Shown one piece after another: positions 1-7,599 of a stretch of DNA of 64,000 nucleotides (within the stretch, counting starts at the first letter, position 1; every line of letters begins with the position of its first letter). The notes under the pieces are model-generated. The model did not search any database and was not told the origin of the DNA. It saw nothing but the letters and a program-made list of their open reading frames with translations. The translations under genes and the position numbers were made by a program. Origin of the DNA: Microbispora siamensis. Lineage in GTDB: Bacteria; Actinomycetota; Actinomycetes; Streptosporangiales; Streptosporangiaceae. The stretch spans positions 96,082-160,081 of the forward strand of contig NZ_BOOF01000032.1 of assembly GCF_016863095.1 (NCBI RefSeq), written 5' to 3'.

Positions 1-1
1 G

Positions 2-457
2 GCGCGGGACCGTACAACATTCATCGAGCTGCTCGCCTCGCCAGAGGTGCACACCTACCTCGGCGGTCCCCGCCCGCGTGACGAGCTTGAGCGTGAGATG
101 CCCGAGGTGCCCGAGCGATGGCCAGGGAGTTTCGTCGTCGAGCTCGACGGGGCGATGATCGGCCAGATCCTGCTCAGGAGAGCAACCGGGCACCGTCGCC
201 CGGCTGCCATGGGGAAGGTCGATCTCGGTTACCTGTTCCTGCCGAATGCCTGGGGGCAAGGGTACGCCGCCGAGGCGTGCGCGGCGGCACTCGACTGGTT
301 CGACGGCGCCCTTCCCGGTGAGCCGGTGGTGCTCACCACCCAGAGCGCCAACGTCGGCTCGATGCGCCTCGCGGCGAAGCTGGGGTTCACCGAGGTCGAG
401 CGGTTCCAGGCCTGGGACGCCGAGCAGTGGCTCGGCCTGCGGCCCCCGGCCACGTGA
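2..457 (+). CDS. GNAT-family N-acetyltransferase, 5' truncated by window edge
   Basis: This is the C-terminal 151 residues of a GCN5-related acetyltransferase. The frame is open to base 2, so the true start lies upstream. The segment DLGYLFLPNAWGQGYAAEA is the beta4/motif A region that binds the acetyl-CoA pyrophosphate, and NVGSMRLAAKLGF is the usual helix before the last strand. It looks like the RimJ/RimL branch, which acetylates small amines or protein N-termini. The substrate cannot be told. It is convergent with the ribosomal protein operon and probably unrelated to it. Confidence 0.85.
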   Translation, partial: ARDRTTFIELLASPEVHTYLGGPRPRDELEREMPEVPERWPGSFVVELDGAMIGQILLRRATGHRRPAAMGKVDLGYLFLPNAWGQGYAAEACAAALDWFDGALPGEPVVLTTQSANVGSMRLAAKLGFTEVERFQAWDAEQWLGLRPPAT

Positions 458-592
458 TGGGGCTACGCGATTGGTGGCCCTCAGTGAGACCCGCCTTTCG
501 GGGCAGGGCGTGACAGTGCGGCGTCGGGACTGCCGGGTGGTGCCGCCACCGCTGTTCACTACCGGATCGAACTGGCGGTGGCGGCGGACGTG

Positions 593-763
593 TCACGCCG
601 GCGGGTCGATCAGACCTCGTTGGTAGGCGCGGACGAGGCGGCGGGGCACCAGCAGTTCCCGCCCGTTCAGGGTGATCGGGACGAGGTCGGGGCGCTGTGC
701 CTTCCACTGGGAGCGGCGGTGCCGGGTGTTGCTGCGGGAGGTCCTGCGCTTGGGTACGGCCAC
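593..763 (-). CDS. rpmF: 50S ribosomal protein L32, zinc-independent paralogue
   Basis: The 56-residue product starts [20 protein letters not shown], the standard L32 N-terminus. It lacks the C-terminal pair of CxxC motifs found in zinc-binding L32 and ends GLIDPPA. The GTG start lies two bases after the S14 stop, so the two are surely co-transcribed. It is the last gene of the five-gene minus-strand operon headed by L33. It would replace the zinc-containing copy during zinc starvation. A short GGTGG/CCACC hairpin at 536-550, beyond the stop, could help end transcription. Confidence 0.93.
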   Translation of the reverse strand: MAVPKRRTSRSNTRHRRSQWKAQRPDLVPITLNGRELLVPRRLVRAYQRGLIDPPA

Positions 764-765
764 GG

Positions 766-1065
766 CTACCAGCTCGCCTTCCTGATGCCGGGCAGTTCGC
801 CCCGGTGCGCCATCTCCCGGAATCGGATGCGGGACAGACCGAAGGTGCGCAGGTGGCCGCGGGGACGGCCGTCGACCGAGTCGCGGTTGCGCACCCGGGT
901 GGCGCTGGCGTCGCGCGGCTGGCGGCTCAGCAGCCGTACGGCCTCGGCCCGTTGCCGGAGCGTGCCGGTGCGGATGATCTCCTTCAGTTCCGCGCGGCGC
1001 TCGGCGTGGCGGGCGACGGTCGCCTTCCTGCGCTCGTTGGCTGCGATCTTGCTCTTCTTGGCCAT
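766..1065 (-). CDS. rpsN: 30S ribosomal protein S14, zinc-independent paralogue
   Basis: The 99-residue protein begins [17 protein letters not shown] and ends with the S14 signature [20 protein letters not shown] then [21 protein letters not shown]. The CxxC-x(n)-CxxC zinc knuckle of the short C+ form is absent, so it is the longer cysteine-free form. The start ATG shares one base with the L28 stop (TGATG), which implies translational coupling. Its function is assembly of the 30S head. The paralogue would spare zinc when the primary S14 cannot be metallated. Confidence 0.95.
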   Translation of the reverse strand: MAKKSKIAANERRKATVARHAERRAELKEIIRTGTLRQRAEAVRLLSRQPRDASATRVRNRDSVDGRPRGHLRTFGLSRIRFREMAHRGELPGIRKASW

Positions 1066-1301
1066 CAGACCTTGTCTCCCCTGGCACGGATCCGCGCGAC
1101 GGCGTTCTCGATGCCGATCTTGTCGATGGTCCTGATCGCGCGGGCGCTGAGCGTGAGCCGTACGAAACGGTTCTCGCTCGGCAGCCAGTAACGGCGGTGC
1201 TGGATGTTGGGGTTCCACCGCCGCCGGGTGCGGCGGTGGGAGTGGGAGACGTTGTTGCCGAAGACCGGCTTGACGCCGGTGAGCTGGCAGTGCGCGGACA
1301 T
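1065..1301 (-). CDS. rpmB: 50S ribosomal protein L28, zinc-independent paralogue
   Basis: The 78-residue product reads [20 protein letters not shown] and continues SHRRTRRRW, the L28 fold signature. Zinc-binding L28 carries CxxC near residues 5-8 and a second CxxC later. Here only Cys5 is left, so the metal site is lost. Start and stop each overlap the neighbouring genes by one base. It is third in the L33-L31-L28-S14-L32 operon, downstream of the Zur-box-like site at 1739-1763. Confidence 0.95.
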   Translation of the reverse strand: MSAHCQLTGVKPVFGNNVSHSHRRTRRRWNPNIQHRRYWLPSENRFVRLTLSARAIRTIDKIGIENAVARIRARGDKV

Positions 1302-1546
1302 CAGCTTCTCCCGTAGCGCTGGTTGAACCGCTCGACCCGGCCGGCGGTGTCCAGGACCCGGTTGCGGCCGGTGTAGAAGGGGTGGCTGGCCGAGGAGACG
1401 TCGACGTCCACCACGGGATAGGTGTTGCCGTCCTCCCACACGATGGTCTTGTCGCTGGTGATCGTGGATCGGGTGAGGAAGGCGAAGTCCGCGCCGGGGT
1501 CGCGGAAGACGACCGGCCGGTAGTCGGGGTGGATGCCCTTCTTCAT
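1301..1546 (-). CDS. rpmE: 50S ribosomal protein L31 type B, zinc-independent
   Basis: The 81-residue protein starts [20 protein letters not shown] and has the L31B pattern [29 protein letters not shown]. It has no cysteine, so it belongs to the zinc-free type B class that replaces type A L31 under zinc limitation. The ATG overlaps the L33 stop (ATGA), and a GGAGGAACG ribosome-binding site lies just upstream inside rpmG. Its place behind a Zur-box-like repeat fits the known role of L31B. Confidence 0.96.
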   Translation of the reverse strand: MKKGIHPDYRPVVFRDPGADFAFLTRSTITSDKTIVWEDGNTYPVVDVDVSSASHPFYTGRNRVLDTAGRVERFNQRYGRS

Positions 1547-1707
1547 CGTTCCTCCCGGAACTCGACGTGGCGGCGGATGGTTGGGTCGTATTTGCGCAGC
1601 TTCAGGCGGTCGGGATCGTTGCGCCTGTTCTTGGTGGTCACGTAGGTGTAGCCGGTGCCCGCGCTGGAGCGCAGCTTGATCACCGGTCGTAGCTCGTTTC
1701 TGGCCAT
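1543..1707 (-). CDS. rpmG: 50S ribosomal protein L33, zinc-independent paralogue
   Basis: The 54-residue product begins [20 protein letters not shown], followed by [22 protein letters not shown], the L33 core. Both CxxC pairs of zinc-binding L33 are missing. The start ATG follows an AAGGACGTGAGGG ribosome-binding region. It is the first gene of the minus-strand operon. The 74 bases up to the divergent COG0523 gene hold the Zur-box-like repeat, so both transcripts are probably repressed by the same bound Zur dimers. Confidence 0.94.
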   Translation of the reverse strand: MARNELRPVIKLRSSAGTGYTYVTTKNRRNDPDRLKLRKYDPTIRRHVEFREER

Positions 1708-1738
1708 CCCTCACGTCCTTCTCGGTTGGCGGCTGTGC

Positions 1739-1763
1739 AATGATAACGACAACGGTTTTCATT
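1739..1763. promoter_or_regulatory. Zur-box-like inverted repeat, divergent rpmG / COG0523 promoter
   Basis: AATGATAAC (1739-1747) and GTTTTCATT (1755-1763) form an imperfect inverted repeat, 8 of 9 bases matched. Within it, bases 1745-1763 (AACGACAACGGTTTTCATT) differ by one base from the site at 38941 upstream of znuA. It lies between the cysteine-free ribosomal protein operon and the COG0523 gene, both classic Zur targets. That it is bound by Zur is inference from motif and context. Confidence 0.85.
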
Positions 1764-1781
1764 TTCATCCTCGGAGGTCAC

Positions 1782-2921
1782 ATGCCCACGCCCGTCGTCC
1801 TCGTGGCAGGCCTGTACGGCGACGCCCGGGCGGCCCTGGTCGACCGGTTGCTACGCACCCGCCCAGGAGCCGTCGCGATCCACCACGATCTGACCGCCGT
1901 CGTCACCGACCGGGTCGAGCGCGTCATCCGCGACGGCTCGGGCGTCCTCGACCGGACCGAGGTGCGCCTGGCCCACGGCTGCGTCACCTGCACCGTCCGC
2001 GAGGATCTGCTCCCACAGCTCGTACGGCACGCGAGGACGGCGTCCCTGCTGATCGTCGATTTGTGGGATTCCGTCGAGCCCCGTCCCGTGGCGGAGGCGC
2101 TGGGCCATGAGGACGCGGCCGACCTGCTGGCCCTCACCGGCGTGCTGACCGCGCTCGACGCCGGGCTGATGCCGGTGGACATCTGCCGCGGCGAGCGCCT
2201 GGCCGAGACCGGGCAGCGTGCCGCCGCGGGCGACCAGCGCTACCTCGCCGAGGTGCTGGCCCGGCAGGTGGAGTACGCCACGGGGCTGTTTCTCGATGGT
2301 GGCGACGAGGAGGACATGGAGTTGACCGCCGCGGTGCTCGGCCACCTGGCTCCGCACACCCCGATCTTCTCCACGTCGCTGCCCGAGGTGACCGGCCCCG
2401 CTCTGTGCGTCCACGAACTGGGCGAACGAGTGGACCCGGCCACCGCGCAGTTGCCCGGGGACGCGCAGACCGGTGAGATCACCACCGTTGTGTGGCGCCG
2501 GCTGCGCCCGCTGCACCCCGGACGCCTGTTCGACGCGGTCGACGAGCTGGTGACCGGCTCCGTCCGGTCCCGTGGCCGGTTCTGGCTGGCCAACCGCCAC
2601 GGGCGGATGCTGGCCTGGGACGCCGTGGCAGGCGTCGTCTCGATCGAGGACGCCGGACCCTGGCTGGCCGCGCTGCCCGAGGCCGCCTGGGACCTTGCCT
2701 CTCCGGCACGCCGCGCCGCCGCCGCCCTGGACTGGAACCCCGTCACCGGCGATCGCATCCAGCACCTGGTCTTCACCGGGCCCGACCTCGACCGCGAGCG
2801 CGTCTGCGCTCTGCTCGACTCCTGCCTGCTCACCGAACGGGACGCCCTTCCCGGTTCCGCCGAGTGGGCCGCCTACTCCGACCCGTTCGCCGACTTCATC
2901 GACATGAAGGAGATCGCGTGA
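1782..2921 (+). CDS. COG0523 (CobW/ZigA-type) metal-handling protein with degenerate P-loop
   Basis: This 379-residue protein belongs to the COG0523 family of G3E GTPases, thought to deliver zinc to client proteins under starvation. The N-terminus reads [20 protein letters not shown]; the family Walker A is GxxGxGKT(T), so the nucleotide-binding lysine is lost here. The hallmark CxCC appears only as GCVTC (Cys67, Cys70). A C-terminal CobW_C region (about 230-350) is present. GGAGG precedes ATG 1782. The stop overlaps the S18 GTG. Zur control through the site at 1739 is likely. GTP hydrolysis is doubtful from the sequence. Confidence 0.88.
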   Translation: MPTPVVLVAGLYGDARAALVDRLLRTRPGAVAIHHDLTAVVTDRVERVIRDGSGVLDRTEVRLAHGCVTCTVREDLLPQLVRHARTASLLIVDLWDSVEPRPVAEALGHEDAADLLALTGVLTALDAGLMPVDICRGERLAETGQRAAAGDQRYLAEVLARQVEYATGLFLDGGDEEDMELTAAVLGHLAPHTPIFSTSLPEVTGPALCVHELGERVDPATAQLPGDAQTGEITTVVWRRLRPLHPGRLFDAVDELVTGSVRSRGRFWLANRHGRMLAWDAVAGVVSIEDAGPWLAALPEAAWDLASPARRAAAALDWNPVTGDRIQHLVFTGPDLDRERVCALLDSCLLTERDALPGSAEWAAYSDPFADFIDMKEIA

Positions 2922-3142
2922 AGCCCCGCCGTATCCCCCGGAAGAAGACCAACCCGCTGCTCGGGGTCACCTACATCGACTACAAGGACACCGACCTGCT
3001 GCGCCGGTTCATCTCCGACCGGGGCAAGATCCGCAGCCGCCGCGTGACCGGCGTGACCGTGCAACAGCAGCGGCAACTCGCCCGGGCCATCAAGAACGCC
3101 CGGGAGATGGCCCTGCTCCCGTACGCGTCTCGTCCCCGGTGA
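2918..3142 (+). CDS. rpsR: 30S ribosomal protein S18, zinc-independent paralogue
   Basis: The 74-residue S18 has the signature [20 protein letters not shown] followed by [34 protein letters not shown]. No cysteine is present, while zinc-binding actinobacterial S18 has a CxxC. The GTG start overlaps the stop of the COG0523 gene by four bases (GTGA). It is the sixth zinc-free ribosomal protein in the island, on the opposite strand from the other five. Co-transcription with the metal chaperone fits joint Zur control. Confidence 0.95.
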   Translation: MKPRRIPRKKTNPLLGVTYIDYKDTDLLRRFISDRGKIRSRRVTGVTVQQQRQLARAIKNAREMALLPYASRPR

Positions 3143-3147
3143 TTCCG

Positions 3148-4083
3148 ATGACCGATCAATACGAGCGATCCGCGGAATTCGTCGACATCATGCTCGCGGC
3201 GCACTGGTCGGCTCTCGGACCCGGGCTGGTGGAGGCACTTCACGGCAGCGTCGGCCCGATCGTCGACGTCGGAGCCGGAGGCGGGCACGGCACCAGGGTG
3301 ATCGCACAGGCGGTGCCCGATGCGGAGGTCGTCGCCGTCGAGCCGTCACCCGCTCTGCGTTCGGTCCTCCTGGCGAGGGTGAACGAAAGCCCGGAGCTGC
3401 GTGACCGGGTGACCGTGCTCCCCGACGGCCTTCTCCACGCCGAGCTGCCGCCCCAGGTGGGTGCCGTGGTCGCGATGAACGTCATCGGACATTTCGCCCC
3501 GGCCGAACGGCACATGCTCTGGGACCTGCTCACCCGGCGGCTCCTGCCCGCCGGACGCGCGGTGGTGAACCTCCAACCACCGGCCGCGCCGGTGCAAGTG
3601 CCGCAGGCTCGATTCTCCGATCTCCGTATCGGACGACGCCGTTACGAGGGATGGGGCCGTGCCGAGCCCGCAGGTCCCGACCAGATCACCTGGCACATGA
3701 CCTATCGCACCTTCCAGGACGGACATCTCACCGAGGAAACAGCCGTCAAGTACGCCTGGTGGGTGCTCGGCGAAGACCGGCTCAAGGCGGAACTCGGCGA
3801 ACACGGCCTTCGGCTCGATCCCACCGGTCCCGCGGAGCTTGGGATGTACGTCATCACAAGAGCACCTGAACAGCCCGGCGTGGCCGTGACGGCGGACGCG
3901 CGGGTATGTGTGGGTGCGGGGCAGTGCGTGCTCGCCGCTCCCGAAGTCTTCGACCAGGACGCGGAGACCGGTCTCGTCGTCCTCCTGGACGAGGCTCCTC
4001 CGACGCCGCTCGCCGACGCCGTACGGCGAGCGGCGCACCGGTGCCCCTCGGGAGCCGTGACCGTCCGCAACGAGGTCCGCTGA
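3148..4083 (+). CDS. SAM-dependent methyltransferase fused to a 3Fe-4S-type ferredoxin
   Basis: Residues 1 to about 240 are a class I methyltransferase with the SAM motif VDVGAGGGHGTRV and the pattern AVEPSPALRSVLLAR. It is clearly paralogous to the protein at 28498 and to the C-terminal half of that at 24443. Residues about 245-311 are a small bacterial ferredoxin with Cys254, Cys260 (CVGAGQC) and Cys299 (CPSGAV), the spacing of P450-partner ferredoxins. The ferredoxin probably feeds the P450 at 26383. ATG 3148 aligns with the paralogue start; GTG 3139, coupled to the S18 stop, is an alternative. The fusion is the odd feature. Confidence 0.88.
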   Translation: MTDQYERSAEFVDIMLAAHWSALGPGLVEALHGSVGPIVDVGAGGGHGTRVIAQAVPDAEVVAVEPSPALRSVLLARVNESPELRDRVTVLPDGLLHAELPPQVGAVVAMNVIGHFAPAERHMLWDLLTRRLLPAGRAVVNLQPPAAPVQVPQARFSDLRIGRRRYEGWGRAEPAGPDQITWHMTYRTFQDGHLTEETAVKYAWWVLGEDRLKAELGEHGLRLDPTGPAELGMYVITRAPEQPGVAVTADARVCVGAGQCVLAAPEVFDQDAETGLVVLLDEAPPTPLADAVRRAAHRCPSGAVTVRNEVR

Positions 4084-4211
4084 CACCGGGCCGGCCCCGA
4101 TCCACCGTAGGTGGCTCCCACCGACCGAAACGCCACCGAGCTTCCGCTCCATGAGCGGCCCCCCGCTTCGCCCGGGCTCTCCCATGCCGGGCGCCTGCTT
4201 ACAGGAGAACC

Positions 4212-5801
4212 ATGTCCAGCCCTCTCAACCGACGCCTCTTCATGCGCCAGGGAGCCCTGGCCGCCGTGGCCATCGCCGCGGGAGGCGGCCTCACCTCCGC
4301 TTGCACCTCCAGAGAACCCGCCGCCGCCCCGACTGCCGGTGCCTCTTCCGGCACGCGCCGGGCCGGTGGCACGTTGCGCGCGGCGTTCGTCGGCGGCGGC
4401 GCGTCGGAGACCCTCGACTTCTTCAATGGGCCGACCCCGCTCGACCTGGTGCGCGCCCGCGCCTGGCACGGCGGTCTCGGAAATCTCGACCCCACCGCCG
4501 AGGACGGCGTGCGCTACGGGGTCCTCCAGGGCATCGACGTGTCGCAGGACCTCAGCACCTACACACTGCACCTGCGGCCCGGTGTGCGGTTCACCGACGG
4601 CTCCACGCTGACAGCGGCCGACGTCCTGTACTCGCTGGCGACGCTCGCGGCCGGCAGCACGCTGCCCGTGTTCCGGATGGCCGCGGCCAACTTCGATCTC
4701 GCCAAAGCCAAGGCCGACGGCGACTTGAAAGTGGTGTTGCCGACCACCCGCCCGATCGCGGACGGACGCGTGATCCTTTGCCAGGGCAACTTCCTCGTGG
4801 TCAAGGACGGCACAAAGCAGTTCTCGGTCGGAATGCCGAGTTGCGGACCTTTCAAGCTCACGGAGTTCACGGCCGGGCAGGGCGCCGCATTCACGCGGAA
4901 CGACGACTACTACGGCCCGGCCCCTATCCTCGACGGGCTGGAGCTGCGCTCGATCGCCGATTCCGACGCCCGAGCGGGTGCCCTGACGAGCGGCGAGGTG
5001 GATTTCGTCCACGATCTGGCCCCCGTCACCGCGCGCACGCTGTCGGCGAACAGCGCGATCGACATCGTGCCGTCCAGGAGCCCGTATCTGGTCGGCCTGT
5101 CCTTCCGGATGAACATGAACGTCAAGCCGTTCGACGACAAGCGGGTTCGTGAGGCGTTCAAGCTCGCCGTCGACCGCGAGGCCATGGTGCGGACGGTGTT
5201 CTACGGCAACGCGACCGTGGGTAACGACCTGTCCTCGCTGGGGTTCCCCGACTACGCCGAGGGCCTTCCGCAACGGGACTACGACCGGGATAGGGCCCGC
5301 GCCCTGCTGAAGGAGGCGGGTGCCGAAGGAATAGAGGTCGTGCTGACCACCGGACCGGAGACCCCCGGCATGGTGGAGGTGGCCACGCTCTACGTCGAGG
5401 ATCTCAAGAAGATCGGGGTGAAGGCCTCGCTCAAGGAACTGCCCGCCGGGCAACTCTTCGCCGACTTCGCCGCCTACGCGCGGTTGCCGCTGGCGGCGTC
5501 GTACCAGGTGCCGGTCCCCGCCCTTTCGACTTACCAGATCACCACCGCCGGAGGCACTCCCGCGGCGTTCGGCTGGAAGCGGCCGGACGTCGACGCGCTC
5601 GTGTCCGAGGCCCGCGCGCAGAGCGACCCGACGAAGGCGAAGAAGACCGGAACCGAGGCGCAGAAGAAGCTGTGGGAGGACGGAAACACGGTGGTGCCGG
5701 TCTTCAAGCCCTACGTCAACGCTCAGGCGAAGGGCGTGACCGGCGTCCAGGACGACCTGTTCGAGCAGTTCCCCGGCTTTTCCCGGGCGGCTCTGCCGTG
5801 A
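4212..5801 (+). CDS. Opp/Nik-type substrate-binding lipoprotein, probable metallophore receptor
   Basis: A 529-residue extracytoplasmic solute-binding protein family 5. The N-terminus has a twin-arginine stretch (NRRLFMRQ) and a lipobox ending LTSAC, so it is probably a Tat-exported lipoprotein. The family binds peptides, nickel or opine metallophores. A strong AGGAG precedes ATG 4212. Two permeases and a double ATPase follow with 4-base overlaps, forming a complete importer. Its place between the ferredoxin fusion and the salicyl-AMP ligase suggests uptake of the zinc-loaded product. A small CCACC-GTA-GGTGG hairpin lies at 4102-4114 in the 128-base gap upstream. Confidence 0.9.
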   Translation: MSSPLNRRLFMRQGALAAVAIAAGGGLTSACTSREPAAAPTAGASSGTRRAGGTLRAAFVGGGASETLDFFNGPTPLDLVRARAWHGGLGNLDPTAEDGVRYGVLQGIDVSQDLSTYTLHLRPGVRFTDGSTLTAADVLYSLATLAAGSTLPVFRMAAANFDLAKAKADGDLKVVLPTTRPIADGRVILCQGNFLVVKDGTKQFSVGMPSCGPFKLTEFTAGQGAAFTRNDDYYGPAPILDGLELRSIADSDARAGALTSGEVDFVHDLAPVTARTLSANSAIDIVPSRSPYLVGLSFRMNMNVKPFDDKRVREAFKLAVDREAMVRTVFYGNATVGNDLSSLGFPDYAEGLPQRDYDRDRARALLKEAGAEGIEVVLTTGPETPGMVEVATLYVEDLKKIGVKASLKELPAGQLFADFAAYARLPLAASYQVPVPALSTYQITTAGGTPAAFGWKRPDVDALVSEARAQSDPTKAKKTGTEAQKKLWEDGNTVVPVFKPYVNAQAKGVTGVQDDLFEQFPGFSRAALP

Positions 5802-6751
5802 GCTGGGCGGTCTTCGTGGGCCGCCGCCTCGCGATCGCGGCCGCGTCCCTCGCGGTGCTGTCGGGTGTGGTGTTCGCCGCCACGACCGTGCTGCCAGGGG
5901 ACGCGGTCAGCGCCGTCGCGGGTGCCAACGCCTCCATGGAGGACCGCGCACGCGTGCGGACGAGCCTCGGCCTGGACCGGCCGGTGGTCGAAAGGTACGC
6001 CGAGTGGGCGTCCCACGCGCTGCGCGGCGACCTGGGCACCGGGTTCGTCGGGAACCGGCCGGTCACGGAGGTGCTGGCCGCCCGCGTCCCCAACAGCCTG
6101 GTCCTGGCCGGGCTGACCCTCGTCGTCGCCGCGCCGCTCGCGGTGCTGCTCGGGCTGTGGTCCGGCCTGCGGGCGGGCGGCGCCGGCGACCGGTGGGTCA
6201 CGACGACGGCACAGGTGGCGGTGGGGGTTCCGGAGTTCGTTTCGGCGGCCCTGCTGATCACCGTGCTGTCGGTGCACCTCGGGCTGCTTCCCCGGGTCTC
6301 GCTGGTGCCGCTCGGCGCCGGTCCCTTCGACGCTCCGCGAACCCTGGTACTGCCCGTCCTCACTCTTACCGGAGTCGTGACCGCGACCGCCACTCGCCTG
6401 ATTCGCGCGTCGGTGGCGGACGTCGCCGCGTCCCCCTATGTGGAGGCGGCCCGGCTCAACGGGGTGCGAGGCCTCCGCCTGGCGCTGCGCCATGTCCTGC
6501 CCAACGCGGCCGGCCCCGCCGTACAGGCACTCACGCTCACCGTCGGCGCGCTGGTGGGCGGCGCCGTGGTCGTGGAGAGGGTCTTCGACTATCCCGGAAT
6601 CGGCAGGGAGCTCCAACAGGCCGTCGCCGCTCGGGACATCCCCATGGTGCAGGGCATCGCCATGGCGTCGGCCGCGATGATGTTGCTGATCCTGCTGCTC
6701 GGGGACGTCTGCGGGCGGCTGCTCGATCCGATGCGGGGAGAGCGGCGGTGA
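5798..6751 (+). CDS. Opp/Dpp-type ABC transporter permease (OppB/NikB class)
   Basis: The 317-residue membrane protein starts SWAVFVGRRLAIAAASLAVL, the typical first helix of OppB/DppB. About six transmembrane segments are visible. The coupling-helix EAA-type loop is YVEAARLNGVRGLRLALRHV. The GTG start overlaps the lipoprotein stop by four bases. It would form half of the membrane channel with the next gene. Confidence 0.93.
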   Translation: MSWAVFVGRRLAIAAASLAVLSGVVFAATTVLPGDAVSAVAGANASMEDRARVRTSLGLDRPVVERYAEWASHALRGDLGTGFVGNRPVTEVLAARVPNSLVLAGLTLVVAAPLAVLLGLWSGLRAGGAGDRWVTTTAQVAVGVPEFVSAALLITVLSVHLGLLPRVSLVPLGAGPFDAPRTLVLPVLTLTGVVTATATRLIRASVADVAASPYVEAARLNGVRGLRLALRHVLPNAAGPAVQALTLTVGALVGGAVVVERVFDYPGIGRELQQAVAARDIPMVQGIAMASAAMMLLILLLGDVCGRLLDPMRGERR

Positions 6752-7599
6752 CGGCCACTCTGGAGGCGCAGGTCCGGGCCGGCGGCCCACGGGCGCGGAC
6801 ACGTCGTCGCCTGCTGCTAACCGCCGCGGCGGGGACGATCATGATGGTCGCGATCGCCCTGCTCGGACCCTTGATCGCGCCGTACGACCCGGCCGAGCGG
6901 CTGGGCCTGCCCTTTCAGGGCCCGGACGGCGGCCACCCCCTGGGCACCGACTTCCTCGGGCGTGACGTGCTCAGCCGCGTGCTGTGGGGAGGCCGGGCGC
7001 TCATCCTCACCGCGATCGGCGCGACCGTTGTGGCGACAGCCATAGGGATGACCGCGGGCGTGCTGGCCGGGCTCGTATCACGCCGCACCGGCGAAGCCAT
7101 GGCGCGGCTCGTGGACGTGCTGGCGGTGCTTCCCGCGTTGCTCCTCATCCTCGTGCTCGCCGCCGGCTTCCCGGGCAGCGACGTGACCGTGGTGGCCGCC
7201 GTCGCGCTCGCCACCGCGCCGTTCTCGGTTCGGGTGCTGGGCGCGGCGACCCGCCGGATCGTGACCACCGGTTACGCCGAAACCGCGCTGGCCCGCGGAG
7301 ACGGCAGGTGGGCCGTGCTGCTCCACGACATCCTGCCCAACATGGCCGGGCCGGCCCTCGCGGACGCGGCGTTGCGCCTGGTCGCTGCCCTCCACCTCAC
7401 GGCGACGGCCGGCTTCCTCGGACTCGGCCGCGGGGCTCCTGCCGCGAACTGGGGGCGCATGGTCAGCGAGAACCTCTCCGGCGCCTCCCTGTCCGTCACG
7501 CCGCTCCTCGCGCCGACACTGCTCCTCGTGCTGCTGTCGGTCTGCGTCGGCCTGCTCACCGACTGGTTCGCCGGTATCGCATCGGGCGGACGCCCGTGA
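6748..7599 (+). CDS. Opp/Dpp-type ABC transporter permease (OppC/NikC class)
   Basis: The 283-residue inner-membrane protein has the OppC hallmark HPLGTDFLGRDVLSRVLWGG after the first helix, and an EAA-type loop around YAETALARGDGRWAVLLHDI. GTG 6748 overlaps the previous stop by four bases. The next gene again starts inside its stop. It pairs with the 5798 permease to form the pore of the presumed metallophore importer. Confidence 0.93.
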   Translation: MTATLEAQVRAGGPRARTRRRLLLTAAAGTIMMVAIALLGPLIAPYDPAERLGLPFQGPDGGHPLGTDFLGRDVLSRVLWGGRALILTAIGATVVATAIGMTAGVLAGLVSRRTGEAMARLVDVLAVLPALLLILVLAAGFPGSDVTVVAAVALATAPFSVRVLGAATRRIVTTGYAETALARGDGRWAVLLHDILPNMAGPALADAALRLVAALHLTATAGFLGLGRGAPAANWGRMVSENLSGASLSVTPLLAPTLLLVLLSVCVGLLTDWFAGIASGGRP

